In this document: positions 20,901-31,543 of the stretch, piece by piece
Layout of the letters: each line of letters begins with the position of its first letter
How positions within the stretch are numbered: the first letter of the stretch is position 1
Assembly: GCA_022606425.2 (NCBI GenBank)
Contig: JAHDVF020001052.1
Location: forward strand, 62,001-126,000
Reading direction: 5' to 3'
From: Lepidostoma basale
Taxonomy: Eukaryota > Arthropoda > Insecta > Trichoptera > Lepidostomatidae
DNA: 64,000 nucleotides
The notes under the pieces: model-generated
Database searches by the model: none
Seen by the model: only the letters and a program-made list of their open reading frames with translations
Told to the model about the DNA's origin: nothing
Position numbers and translations under genes: made by a program

Positions 20901-21420
20901 GTTCAATAACATAAATTGTTCTTTACAGCACTAAAAAAATCGAAGTGATAACCGGGAACTAGATTTTTATTAAATGGCAATAAGCATGCGAAAAAACTGA
21001 ACAAAAAAGTAAATAATGACTTCAGGTAAGATAATTGTAAATTAGAGTCGTCTTCAATTCGCGAAATGGAACTTTAAAACCTCCCGGAGACATTTCAAAT
21101 TGTAAAAGAAATACAAACTCTAACAACCTTCTAAGTTTCCGAAACTAAATTCATTGAAAAACTCTTTCTGGCACGCTACAATGGGTGTATTAGACTTTTA
21201 TTTTATACAGTATATTAACCCTTCAATAACGTCGATGGACCAAAAGTACCCAGAATTTATTTAATTCTCATTTAAAAACCGTTGTTCTAATTATTCATTA
21301 AGTTGAAAGCTTTAATATCTTAAAATAGACGAGTAACGGGTTACATGATACCTCGCCCATTTCTGCTGTTACGCCTTCACGTTATTTCAGCATATACGAG
21401 TACGCGTAGAGAGTCTCGAG
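20901..21420. other. Sequence with nothing recognised
   Basis: No repeat or gene signal seen. Confidence 0.45.
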
Positions 21421-21424
21421 TATA

Positions 21425-21605
21425 TACATAATAGTAAACACGATTGTTAAATGGTTTTACTTGGATTTAATTTTTATAATAAATTATATAAATAGTAGTG
21501 ACAAAATTTGTTTCGATTTGCGAGGACATTCTCGAACTTAATCTTATTATTTATTTAAATTAAATCCAAGCAAAACCATTAACCAATCGTGTTTACTATT
21601 ATAAA
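21425..21605. repeat. Foldback element
   Basis: Left block agtaaacacgattgtta and right block taaccaatcgtgtttact are inverted copies, extended by gttttacttggatttaat / attaaatccaagcaaaac. The centre has no coding sequence. Confidence 0.75.
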
Positions 21606-21746
21606 TTAATAAAGGAGTTTTACAAAACTAATACCTCAACAATCAATATTCTCAAGTATTTTTTATTTGGCATAAGTCTTATTATTTTCCTATAGGAGAA
21701 AATTTCGTTCGGTTTTATTTAAGATAATAAACAAATAAGATATTTT

Positions 21747-22140
21747 TTAATTGTATCTCAATAGAGACGAATTGGAAACTGAATATGGTTGATCAAGGTG
21801 TTTACAGGACTTATGACCTGTCATTGGTTGGATTAAGCGCACGCTTTATGTAATTACAACATTCCCCATTCCACCTTTCTTATGAACAAGATGGCTCATT
21901 GAAACTGACATATGAATTGTCAGTTTCAATGCATTTTCTTTATGACCATGTCTTGTATATATGTTAAAGTCCTACACCAGATTTCACATGTCAGTTTCAA
22001 TACGCCGTCTATGAAGATTTTGATTATATATGTTAATCTCTAAGATTAATCTATATATAATCTACATACTAACGCCATCTATGGAGATTTATGTTTATTA
22101 AGCATTAAGCAGAACATCTTTTTAACACAATGTAAAAAGC
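21747..22140. repeat. TTAA-flanked foldback element, copy 1
   Basis: Shares the end TTGTATCTCAATAGAGACGA, a middle block 'CAGGACTTATGACCTGTCAT' and 'ACATTCCCCATTCCACCTTT' with copies at 26875 and 40205. The right half diverges, with further 'atctatggagatt' repeats. Confidence 0.7.
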
Positions 22141-22372
22141 TACCCCCCATAACCCGCAATGGGTGAAATCCAGTATTTGTATACAAGTATATGTATACAT
22201 TTAAAAAAAAAGATATCTTTAGTTGACATTTTTGTGTTGATGTCTCCTAAAGTCAAGGGATTGGACAGATGGTGGGAAAGCTGCAGATGCTTGGATTGGA
22301 TATTTCAATATTTATTTTGTTTGGTATCTTGTTTACTATTCCTAATGTATATAAAGTAGAAGGTTAATAACA
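22141..22372. other. Short single-copy stretch
   Basis: A 66-codon plus frame at 22159-22359 has no known motif and looks accidental. Confidence 0.35.
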
Positions 22373-22470
22373 GTGCTATCAGTCTGTCGAAGCTAGTGAG
22401 TCAGGGGAATCCAGCCGCTGTCGAAAAAAGACAAAAGTGGAAGTAGTTATTTAAAAACATTTTATTTTAT
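22373..22470 (+). repeat. Hammerhead-like repeat family 4b, single copy
   Basis: Motif 22384-22415: CUGUCGA, extra A, decayed stem II, GAAU. The downstream block GACAAAAGTGGAAGTAGTTA is shared with the other family 4b copies. Confidence 0.55.
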
Positions 22471-22599
22471 TTATTTATCTTTGAAGATAACGTATCATCT
22501 ACGAGTATACATATACTATACATACCTATATTATTTTAGAAAAAAAAATTTAATCTTGCATATTAAAAACATTTAAAAATAGGTTTCAAAAGGGTAGTA

Positions 22600-22975
22600 G
22601 GGCTACGATGGAGTATTTTTTGCTGGAAAGCATGCCTCTACAAAATGTCGTAAGGCGCCATGTTGCATTAACAACAGCAACACTACTATCAAGTCCAACT
22701 CTCTAGCGTCCACGAGAGGTCTTTTAAAGACCCCGCGAACCCCGGGCAATGTAGCACATATTACTCAGTGCCATAGCAGATAGAGAGAGGACGAATGGCG
22801 AGCTTCCAGCGCCATAAAACTGGATACACCCAGCTAAGGGAAGGTAGCCCCGACAGAAAATCCTCCAGAGAAGTCAAGGGGATACCACTCTGGATATTTT
22901 TCCCCAGGTCATCACTTGGTGATAGTTAACGTTAGGGAGACCTGACAGGACACAGAGTGAGAGAGAAAAATAGGT
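22600..22975 (+). mobile_element. LINE-like fragment, 3' end as in family B
   Basis: The end gttaacgttagggagacctg followed by acaggacacagag parallels the IANVGGTRQG end of LINE family B. The upstream 300 bp are GC-richer than the flanks but too decayed to translate. Confidence 0.45.
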
Positions 22976-23269
22976 TTGAAATATTAAACCATTGAGTAGT
23001 GTTAAAGGTGAGTTTTCTCTGAATTTAAACTCCGGCGCTGATAGGTTAATGGTAATATTCCGTAGGTTATTTCAATCGCGTAGTAAATTTCCGCTAAAGA
23101 ATCGTAGTGAAAACAATTCAAAGGAGTCCGCCGGCTTGGTTTATGTATAATATAAACTGCCCGAGCATAGCTTCATACTAAATAATTCTCTTCATTGAAA
23201 TATTTGTACTATTACTGAGATACAATGGCGTTGCAGGAGGCCTGAAAACTGGAAGTGCTCTGAGAGCGT

Positions 23270-23570
23270 ACCCTTAAATTTTAATGAGCTTTTTATTGCA
23301 CAACTAGAAAAAAATATCCAGTTTTGTTATTTCATTTTCGTTATAGCATAAACGATTCGAAGGGTTCAAGTTAAATAAAAAAAAGATGATATTTTTAAAT
23401 GAAATCGTACGGTTATTACATATTCCTTGAAAATCAATAAATAAAGGAAGAATAAAAGTAAAACAAGTGCCGTTAAATTGTAACGAGCTTTTTATTGCAC
23501 AACTAGAAAACAAGTTTCAGTTTTCGGTTATTCCATTTTCCATTATAACATTAACTATTCCAAAGTAGAA
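23270..23570. repeat. Direct duplication, about 197 bp apart
   Basis: The block 'gagctttttattgcacaact' with adjoining agaaa and ttatttcattttc recurs at about 23284 and 23481, each followed by an 'aacgattcgaag / aactattccaaag' variant. Two diverged copies of one unit. Confidence 0.75.
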
Positions 23571-23879
23571 ACAATAAATTTAAACATATAATTAAAACAA
23601 TAAACAATTTAAAAACGAAATATGCGTCCAGAATGGTTTTGATAAAGCCCTAATCTAAGTAATAAGATGGGATTAAAAAATGTTTAAAAAAATAGTTTGG
23701 ACGCGGGAAACGAATGGATGAATAAAGAATGGTAAAATAAAATTGATGTGAAAAATTTTAAACCGAAAAAAGTCGCTTAAACCCGAGCATATCATGACAT
23801 GACCCGTTAATTCAAATATTAATCAAGCATTCATATTATAATTGATAAAAAAAATGAGAAAAGAAAAGTAGCGTAGTAA
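23571..23879. other. AT-rich sequence, nothing recognised
   Basis: No supported feature. Confidence 0.45.
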
Positions 23880-24005
23880 AAGTGTAACGGAAGCTCGCTA
23901 CCATTTTCTGGTGAAACTCGCTGCCACCAGAGGATGGCAGCAAGCTACCGAAACCGGTCGAAGACCCAAACTTTCGTGGATTTTAACTAACTACACATTT
24001 TAGAA
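23880..24005 (+). repeat. Hammerhead-like repeat family 4a
   Basis: Motif 23928-23959: CAGAGGA, extra U, stem II (GGCAG with CUACC, weakened), GAAA, ACCGGU, C17. A broken inverted partner lies just left (aagctcgctaccattttctg). Confidence 0.55.
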
Positions 24006-24179
24006 GAAAAAAAATCATTATTTACAATTAAATTCTTACCATGAAATTTCAAATAACAAAATTAGTTTTCATAACTGATAAATTTTGAGAAATCTCGAGA
24101 GGTACGTTAGGATAAAACCGAGTTTCAACTGACGATGAAAACCTCCATTTTCATGATGTGTATCTTTCAATGTCAACAT

Positions 24180-24210
24180 TTGGTAATGCCTTAGCAAGGC
24201 AAAACACGTC
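24180..24210 (+). ncRNA. Hammerhead-like motif, family 5 (U3/A8)
   Basis: UUGGUAA box, extra U, perfect stem II GCCUU with AAGGC (loop AGC), AAAA, ACACGU, C17. U3 and A8 are kept although A6 and G12 changed. Confidence 0.5.
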
Positions 24211-24249
24211 ACTCTCAGAATATAATAACTAGAAAATTGTGTAACCATC

Positions 24250-24405
24250 AAATAAATCAAATATTAAATGTCAGTCACGTGAGACACGATGTACGAATGT
24301 TGAGGAGAGAAGTATCCCAGGAAAGAACATACATAGTGGCGGTCCATTATTTCTGTCTACCACGTCGGGTAGGGGGTGTGATGATTAGTAAGTTAGTTTA
24401 GAAAA
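24250..24405 (+). mobile_element. LINE family A 3' end
   Basis: Reads from the NVGHVR-coding block to the tail 'gatgattagtaagttagttt', with substitutions. Confidence 0.7.
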
Positions 24406-25670
24406 TTGTCATTTTCGTCAATAGTAAATATTGTATGTATAAGTGCAATAAGGACATTCTTGTTTGTTCGTTTGTCTTCAATTGTTTTGATGAACAAACT
24501 GTTTAAACTTGTTTAGAATATTGTGGAAACAATTTTATATAAATTAAGTTTAAGCGAGCATGTTCCGCAATTGACTTAATGAGCTGATCATTATTCAAAT
24601 GATTTATATAATAGATGACGTGCTGCGCAATATGCACGTATACAGCATTAACATGTCTCCATTGTTTCATGTCTGAAAATTGGAAGGCTCTCAATACTGC
24701 AACCTGCTAAACGGCGACCTTCACATACATAATGGCACGAATTCGAGTTGCCAGGGGTTGATAAAACTAGGCCACCTACTGAAAATTGCCTCATCATAAA
24801 CCTACACAAATTCTCGATAAAAAGAACATTTCCGCAAAGTGTACGCCCTGCCCGTTTCGCGCTAATTGACTTACCCGGGATGAGCACCAACACACACACA
24901 CTGAAGTGTTGGCACACTACCTTCCAGAATACAGCCGCATCGATCGGATTTTCCTACCCTCTGAAAATAAACCTAGAATGTCTTCTCGGTATAGTACAAA
25001 ACATTATAATATGTTTGAACACATTGTTTAGTTGATGTGAGCGCTCTAAAGCATACCTCCACAATCTCTCACCTTTTCCAAATATAACTATTACCCAAAA
25101 TCTAATTGATTTCTACCTTCAAGCGAGTAAACTCGTCAACTGCTTAAACTCAAACTCAAATGTGTTATTTCAATATACCCCGCATACAAAAGTTTTGCTA
25201 TACAAACATTATAGAGCGTTATAACTTCAGAATATTCGTTTATTTCATTAAAAACTTTCATTTTCAAAAGCAAAGAAGCAAACATAATAAATGTTACGTT
25301 CACGGAAAGTCAATATATTTCAATAAAATATACTTAAGTTCATATATAATAGACAAACACTCACGGTTTTGTTTTAAATTACGCCTATTTATAATGTTTA
25401 TCAAAATGACAATTTTTCGAATTTTTATTATAATTTATGGGAGTCAAATCTTGTAATAGCAATATTATTATATTAGATAATGCATTTGATAATATTGTAA
25501 CATATCATTCACATAAATTATAATATAATAAAACATATATAAAAAAAGGTTTCATATTAATTAAATAATTTACATTCAAGAAACTTCATCATTTCATAAA
25601 TTGAATTGAAATCGAAAATAGTTTAATTTTATGAATAAACTGATATAATATATTTTGTTTCTTATTAAAA
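24406..25670. other. Single-copy stretch, GC-richer at 24640-24970
   Basis: The part 24640-24970 is open on both strands (24748-25035 plus, 95 codons; 24917-24648 minus, 89 codons), but neither product is recognisable. The 98-codon frame at 25160-25456 is low-complexity and AT-driven. Confidence 0.3.
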
Positions 25671-25689
25671 AAATAAGGAAGCATAACAG

Positions 25690-26392
25690 TCTGCAACATT
25701 AGTGTAAACGGTGAAAATCTGGAACAAGTGGATGAATTTGTTTATTTAGGAAGTATGTTTACAAAGGATGGGAGGGTGGAGAAGGATATTGAAAGAAGGG
25801 TTGGGGCAGGCAACAGAATAAATGGTGCACTTAAAGTTGTCATCGTAAACAAAAGCCTATCCAAAAAAGCTAAGATGGCAGTGCACAATGGTGTTCTTGT
25901 GCCGACCCTTATGTATGGAAGTGAAGCATGGAACTGGCAAAAGAAGGATGAAAGTAGAATAAATGCAGTAGAAATGAGATCTCTAAGACGAATGTGTAGC
26001 AAATCTGTTTATGATAGAGTGACAAATGCAAGTATAAGAAGTGAATGTGGTGCGAATGAAAGTGTTATGAACAAAATAAGGAAAGGGTCATTAAGATGGT
26101 TTGGACACATGGAAAGAATGAGTGAAGACAGAATGTTAAAGAAGGTATGTGTAAACGGCGTGAACAGAGCTAGAAATAGAGGAAGGCCGAGGAAAACGTG
26201 GCACGATCAAATCAATCAAATATTGAATGTCGGTCACGTGAGGAGTCGGAAAAATCGACGTGCGTGCATGACAAGATGTATGAATGTAGAGGAATCGAGA
26301 GACGTATGTCAGGACAGAACAGTGTGGCGTTCCATTCTTTCTGCCTACCCCTCCGGGGAGACGGCGTGATGGTAAGTTAGTTAGTTAGTTTA
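25690..26392 (+). mobile_element. LINE family A ORF2 C-terminus, best copy
   Basis: A 213-codon open frame (25728-26369) encodes the region after the reverse transcriptase of an RTE/CR1-like LINE: DEFVYLGSMFTKDGR, then GVLVPTLMYGSEAWNWQKKD, LRWFGHMERMSED, GRPRKTWHDQINQIL, RRACMTRCMNVEESR and WRSILSAYPSGETA, followed directly by stop and a gttagttagtt tail. Coding sequence upstream (VNGENLEQV) continues the frame to about 25690, where the copy is 5'-truncated. The family is the most numerous in the window. The clade is uncertain; the protein order is shared by RTE and CR1-like LINEs. The reverse-transcriptase catalytic motif itself is not present. Confidence 0.85.
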
Positions 26393-26689
26393 TTACTAAC
26401 TTGTAGATTAATTAACTTTTTTTTTCATTTATAATAAGTTTATCAAATCTGTGCAAGGATTATCACTTGTATGTCTGATGTGTGATTTTTTATGTGTCTC
26501 TCTAATTTTATGTTTTTATAATAAGTTTTCCAACGTTTTATAATAAGAATCATAAAAGAAGCTGCAGGACAAACCCCGTTACAATTCCATTCAAGTATAA
26601 GTTCAAATCAAATCAAATCAGTTGATATTCATAAAAGATATTACACAAACAAAATTAAGGTTTAAGGCATCTTTATTGAGAACAGGTAA
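26393..26689. other. AT-rich sequence, nothing recognised
   Basis: A short 'caaat' repeat lies near 26607-26622. Nothing else. Confidence 0.4.
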
Positions 26690-27300
26690 ATAATATATAC
26701 AATATATGTACTCGTATAATACCAGGGAAACATGAGAAATGATTCGACTTTAGGAAGACAAGATCCCTAAACTCAAGAGTATTTATACAACATTTTGAAT
26801 GTATTATATACAAATGCTTGTAGACGAATACTGGATTTTATTTACCCATTGCGGGCTATCAATTCAAGGATTAATTTTATCTCAATAGAGACGAAGATGC
26901 AAACTGGAAACTGAATATGGTGATCGAGGTGTTTACAGGACTTATGACCTGTCATTGGTTGGGTTAAGCGCGCGCTTTATGTAATACAACATTCCCCATT
27001 CCACCTTTCTTGTGACCACCATGTCTGAGAAATTTTTGGAAGTTGTATGTATGTTAATATCCAACACCACAATTCACATGTCAGTTTCAATACATGGTGG
27101 TCATAAGAAAGGTGGAATGGGGAATGTTGTATTAGATAAAGCGTGCGCTTAACCCAACCAATGACAAGTCATAAGTCCTGTAAACACCTCGATCACCATA
27201 TTCAGTTTCCAGTTTGCATCTTCGTCTCTATTTAGATAAAATTAATTCAAGAGTATTTGTCTTCTGAACGTTATTTCACTAATATGAAATACGTCAATCT
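26690..27300. repeat. Composite: TTAA foldback inserted in another repeat
   Basis: Two arms (26876-27020 and 27092-27242) are near-perfect inverted copies, ending in ttttatctcaatagagacga and its complement, each next to TTAA. Outside these, caagagtattt occurs on both sides (about 26779 and 27249), and together the outer flanks rebuild the hairpin repeat at 7950-8060. Confidence 0.8.
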
Positions 27301-27795
27301 CTGAGGTGATCATGTTCAGGTGACTGTTAGCGTTATTATACAGTAAAAGTTCTCTAATCAACGAAAAACAGTATTTATTGGATAAATTCATTGGAAATAG
27401 TGTTATCTAATATCCATTTAAGAAACCAGATAATATAATATATTACGTAGGAGTTATACGTAGGCTTTTATGACATTAATTAGTCAATTGCCTATTGGTA
27501 TCAATATGTAAATGAATCCCTTTCAGGGCGTAAAATAAAGATCGTATTATTTCTTTGTACATAGCGTGTATGTACTGCTTTTTCAGCGTTGTGTATACAA
27601 GTATTATGTGCGAGAAGCCGTGTATGTGGGAGCCATTTTAATTACTATCGTGTAAAAAAACAAATTTGGGTTGAAAACTAATCACATCCCTTGATCTCCA
27701 TCTACGTATGAATACATGGGAATCGAATTGAAATTTTCTTAGATTGAACGTATTAATTAAAAAAACTTTCGTATGAAGCACTTAATTTGTGGTTT
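27301..27795. other. AT-rich sequence, nothing recognised
   Basis: No supported feature. Confidence 0.45.
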
Positions 27796-27799
27796 AACA

Positions 27800-28232
27800 A
27801 ACAAACAACAAACAAAACCATCACGCCGTTTCCCCGCAGGGGTAGGCAGAGAGAATGGACCGCCACACTACTCTATCCTGGCACACCTCTCTAGCTTCCT
27901 CCACATTTATACATCGAGTCATACACGCACGTCGATTCTTCCGGCTTCTGACATGACCAACTTTTAATATTTGATTAATTTGGTCATGCCATGTTTTCCT
28001 CAGTCTACCTCGACTCCTTACTCCATTTACATTGTTAACGTATACTTTTTTAACCATTCTTTCTTCACCCATGCGCTCCATATGTCCGAACCAACGAAGC
28101 GAACCTTTCATAATTTTGTTCATAATACCTTCTTTCGCTCTACACTCTTTCCTAATAACAGCATTTGAAATTCTGTCGTACATCGTTCTACCGCACATAC
28201 GTCTTAGGGACTTCATCATATTGTGGTTTAAC
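27800..28232 (-). mobile_element. LINE family A ORF2 C-terminus
   Basis: Minus frame covering 28220-27821 is open and encodes KSLRRMCGRTMYDRISNAVI, LRWFGHMERMGEERMVKK, WHDQINQILKVGHVRSRKN and WRSILSAYPCGETA, then stop. Second-best preserved copy. The tail here is a GTTT-type repeat instead of GTTA. Confidence 0.85.
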
Positions 28233-28445
28233 ATTATTAAATAAAATAATAATACTCTATTAGTAATTTGTATAAGCACTCCACGTTATCTTTATTTCTT
28301 CATAGGTTGTTCTCTGATTTCATATTTAATTTACTCTCTCACCCTGACGAAGCCGAAACCGGTTGGTGTTACCAAATAATAAATAAATAAATAAAGTGGC
28401 GTTTATACAAATTACTAAAATTGTATTATTATTTTATTTAACGTA
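28233..28445. repeat. Hammerhead repeat family 2, inverted arms
   Basis: Arms agtaatttgtataagcactc (28262) and aaagtggcgtttatacaaat (28394) are inverted. The right arm holds motif 28344-28364. An ATAA repeat lies at about 28376-28398. Confidence 0.65.
28344..28364 (+). ncRNA. Hammerhead-like motif without stem II, family 2
   Basis: CUGACGA is followed by only AGCC and then GAAA, ACCGGU, U17 and GG. Compared with 28696-28727 the stem II loop is deleted (11 bases shorter), with all boxes otherwise intact. Confidence 0.5.
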
Positions 28446-28554
28446 TCAATTTGTATTTTTACATAATAAATATTCAAAAAACAATAAAAAGATATATTTT
28501 TAATTTCTTTATGAAAGGTTTAAGTTTTTTTATTCATGTGAAGCACTCAATTTG

Positions 28555-28790
28555 TGGTTAGACATTTTAAAGAACTCTATATCCGCCATCATTCTGTGTT
28601 GTGGGTTCACATTTGATTTATTTTTATTGGTTCATTGAAATTTTTAAAGTAAGTTTATAAATGTGAAATAAATTATTAACAGTTTGTGTATAGCCCTGAC
28701 GAAGCTCGTTACAGAGTGAAACCGGTTGGCGCTCCTGACTCAAAATAAAGTGGTTTAATACATTGTTTATATACGTTTTTAAAAGTGTTT
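28555..28790 (+). repeat. Hammerhead repeat family 2, single arm
   Basis: Contains motif 28696-28727 and the downstream 'CAAAATAAAGTGGTTTAATA' shared with 45031 and 60838. Confidence 0.65.
28696..28727 (+). ncRNA. Hammerhead ribozyme motif, family 2 (canonical core)
   Basis: CUGACGA, extra A, stem II GCUC with GAGU (loop GUUACA), GAAA, palindromic ACCGGU, U17. Stem I begins GCC with GGC. All core positions fit the type I hammerhead consensus. Confidence 0.75.
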
Positions 28791-28965
28791 AATTATAATT
28801 TCGAAAAAAAAATTTATTAAAAAAAAAATTAAGAAAACACTCTGTATTTTAACCAAGGATTGATTTTTAACCATTCCGTGGTTAAAATATTGTAATTTTC
28901 TATTGTATTGAATAGCTCTTTACATCATTACAGCGCGAGTCAAATATATGTAAATGGTATAGTTA

Positions 28966-29141
28966 TTATATTGATTCTCGTGACATGTGATAGGTAGCTA
29001 ATCTATCTTTATTTTATTGTCACGTGAATTCTACACCAGATCAATGATTGTGTGAGAATTACACTGTTATCGCTGTAAATTGAACCCGGAGGCTCCGGTG
29101 TGGCACTCATAGCTCTTACCATTCTGACACGAAGGTCGTCA
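28966..29141 (-). repeat. SINE1, tRNA-derived, full copy
   Basis: Minus strand: CGACCTTCGTGTCAGAATGG (head with box A), then a box B-like GGGTTCAATT, then the tail with GTAGAATTCACGTGACAAT and ATCACATGTCACGAGAATC. Same layout as 38513-38700. Confidence 0.75.
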
Positions 29142-29294
29142 TTTAAATACATAAAGATAACGAAAATTTTTAATTTAAGGTATACTCTTTAATGTTTAAA
29201 TCCAATCCGGACTTTTATATAGTGTATTTGGATGCGCGATGTATTTGGAAACTCTCGAATGTGTAGACGGCTCTATCGAGATCAGAATGCTGCG

Positions 29295-29341
29295 TTTCGG
29301 TGTGACAGTCATAGTCGTTACCACTCTGCAACAAAGGTCAT
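29295..29341 (-). repeat. SINE1 head fragment
   Basis: Minus strand GACCTTTGTTGCAGAGTGGT matches the box A region of SINE1. The rest is missing. Confidence 0.6.
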
Positions 29342-29561
29342 CATTATATAAAACGTTATTTATAAATTTAGTAATCTCACGTTTATTATTCAAACTGTAT
29401 GTAGATTTGACCATAATTGTGATATAAGGGTTCATTTAAAATAATAATATTACCATAAACAGTCCATTGTTTTGACCGAAACACTATGATACTTTAATAT
29501 TTTAAACTGTTCAATTAGAAAACTTTGTTTTATGTATCACAATTGCATTTTTATTTTACGC

Positions 29562-29597
29562 GACAGCTGTTTCGTCAACCTATTTTGACATCATCAA
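29562..29597 (-). ncRNA. Hammerhead-like motif, family 1 (C3U)
   Basis: UUGAUGA box, extra U, stem II GUCAA with UUGAC, GAAA, ACAGCUGU, C17. Only C3 differs from the consensus. Confidence 0.65.
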
Positions 29598-29745
29598 GTG
29601 TTACAATAATATATCAAATGTCAAATTTTCGTGATTTTTCGAACCTTTATGTGTATTTTTGCCTATGTCAATTTGAATAATTTCTTTGATATAATTATAT
29701 CACTAAATCCCCAAAATTTTCACATTTGATAGATTATTGTAACAC

Positions 29746-29785
29746 CTGATGATGTCAATATATGTAGGTTGACGAAACAGCCGTC
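29746..29785 (+). ncRNA. Hammerhead ribozyme motif, family 1
   Basis: CUGAUGA, extra U, a slightly longer stem II loop (AUAUAUGUAG) with GUCAA/UUGAC pairing, GAAA, ACAGCCGU (one palindrome mismatch), C17. Confidence 0.65.
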
Positions 29786-29857
29786 GCATAAAATAAAAAT
29801 ACAATCGTGATACATAAAACAGAGTTTTTTTTAATTTCACAGTTTAAAATATTACTA

Positions 29858-30459
29858 CAGTAGAACCCCTCTTAACCGGCGTCGGATCAAGCGGTCCTTG
29901 GATTAACCGGCCTACACAGTCCGAGAACGTGGAGGAATTAATGACAAAAAGTGACGAAAGACTCGAAAACGATTTTTTACGGATAATCGATATCGCAAAA
30001 AAGATGACTGAGAATGCGTAGACAGTAGCAAAAATACAGATGTGGAAGACTCATAAGACGTCAGAACGAAACAATAAAAGCCGCAGACATTTTATTGTAA
30101 TATGTTGAGTAGCAACAAGATTCAACGGCATTGGACGTGATGAATAAACGAAAATAGAGAGACCTAGATTTCAAAAAATCCTTTATAGATAAAAAAAAAA
30201 ACTATGTTTTCAAAGTTAGGATAAATTCGTAATGTTTAATTTTTCGTGTTTCATTATGTATGGTATATACAGAACATACCATACAATAAAAATAAGTTGC
30301 AAAAACGTCGTAATTGTTTTTTTTATTCATGACACCTGATAAAATATGTAGAATGTTTTTGATTGGTTGTACTTTTCTCTGGAATCTTGGATCAACCGGC
30401 CTAACGGATAACCGGTCACGTCCCGGTCCCGACCAGGCCGGTTAAGAGGGGTTATACTG
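29858..30459 (+). mobile_element. Pogo/Tigger-like element with transposase relic
   Basis: Terminal repeats CAGTAGAACCCCTCTTAACC (29858) and its inverted copy ending at 30459 differ at one position in 22, each flanked by TA. Between them, 30080-30180 encodes AADILLYYVEQQDSTALDVM, typical of the C-terminal tail of jerky/Tigger transposases. Only about 600 bp remain, so this is an internally deleted copy needing a helper transposase. Confidence 0.85.
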
Positions 30460-30784
30460 TATGTTACCAGTGTGTTTGTAGAAGTCTAATATTTATTATG
30501 TTTGTCTGTAATACCTTTTGTCATCCCTTCTACAATATGTCAATTTTCTGCTCTAAATCTCATGTTAAAACTCGTTACAACGGAATCTAGGTACCGGTCC
30601 ATTCAAACAGTTCACCTGCACACACGTGTACCGAGGCTCACACAAATCCTTGCATTTTTTTTCATCACGCAAACCGAGAAATGTTCCGCGCCATTATATA
30701 ACAATCTACGAAACTTGCAAGTCCAAACACCGTCTATATTTAATGTCATTGCCGTATTTCTGTAAGAAATCAAGTTTGCAACTT
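30460..30784. other. Sequence with nothing recognised
   Basis: Frames at 30502-30765 overlap and have no known motif. Confidence 0.4.
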
Positions 30785-30885
30785 AACATTATATTATATT
30801 TGAAGTACATAAGAAAGATGAAAGTAGAAAAAATCCAGTAGAAATGAGATCTCTGAGAAGAATAAGAGGAAAATCTATGTACGTT
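30785..30885 (+). mobile_element. LINE family A internal fragment
   Basis: agtagaaatgagatctctga plus the neighbouring 'RINAVEMRSLRR'-coding bases match family A. Short and isolated. Confidence 0.65.
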
Positions 30886-31262
30886 ACAGTAAACGATTCA
30901 GAAAACGACTGCGACTATCACAAATTTTCGAAGTTTTTAGCAATGATACTATAATATCATCCCTCTCATGTTGCTTGTCAACCTTTTAAGGTATGGCTGC
31001 GATTTATTTGAAAATTAATGATCTATTCTGACAGACCAACGGTTGACTTTTAATGAAAAAGCATTTTTTTCTAACCAATTTTTTTAGCTGTTTCTAAATA
31101 AAAATAAATTGTTTTTTGTTTCTAGAACAAGGATATACTTCTTATTCATACGAATAAAAACGTCTATTTTCTACAAGTTTTATTTTTTATTTGAATATGT
31201 TTCACCTATCTAAGGCAAACATGGATATTTGATAATGGCAGATTTTTTCATATAAATTCATT
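30886..31262. other. AT-rich, part of a decayed family 5 repeat
   Basis: cgaataaaaacgtctatttt near 31141 and 'atatgtttcacctatctaag' near 31195 recall the family 5 arm and its ribozyme on the minus strand, too decayed to fold. Confidence 0.35.
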
Positions 31263-31264
31263 TT

Positions 31265-31525
31265 CATTCGTAACTAACTGACATCTGTCTTCACTCATTC
31301 CTTCCATGTGTCCAAACCATCTTAATGACCCTTTCCTTATTTTGTTCATAACACTTTCATTTGCACCACATTCACTTCTTATACTTGCATTTGTCACTCT
31401 ATCATATACAGATTTGCCACACATTCATCTTAGAGATCTCATTTCTACTGCATTTATTCTACTTTCATCCTTCTTTTGCCAGTTCCATGCTTCACTTCCA
31501 TACATAAAGGATTTTCATTCGTGTT
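31265..31525 (-). mobile_element. LINE family A internal fragment
   Basis: Minus strand encodes traces of NWQKKDESRINAVEMRSLR through FGHMEGMSED. Neither 5' nor 3' end is present. Confidence 0.75.
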
Positions 31526-31543
31526 AATTACAAATCTATTGTA

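Larger units (their letters stand above)
29440..29857. repeat. Hammerhead repeat family 1, inverted pair
   Basis: Arms as in 14510-14895 (tatgtatcacaattgcattt / acaatcgtgatacataaaac). The right arm is interrupted at 29858 by a pogo-type element. Confidence 0.8.

Noticed and set aside
21425..21605. Further hammerhead in the foldback centre
   Set aside because: The minus strand has a GAAAC followed by a pairing ACAAA...UUUGU-C, but no CUGANGA-like box stands at the right distance.
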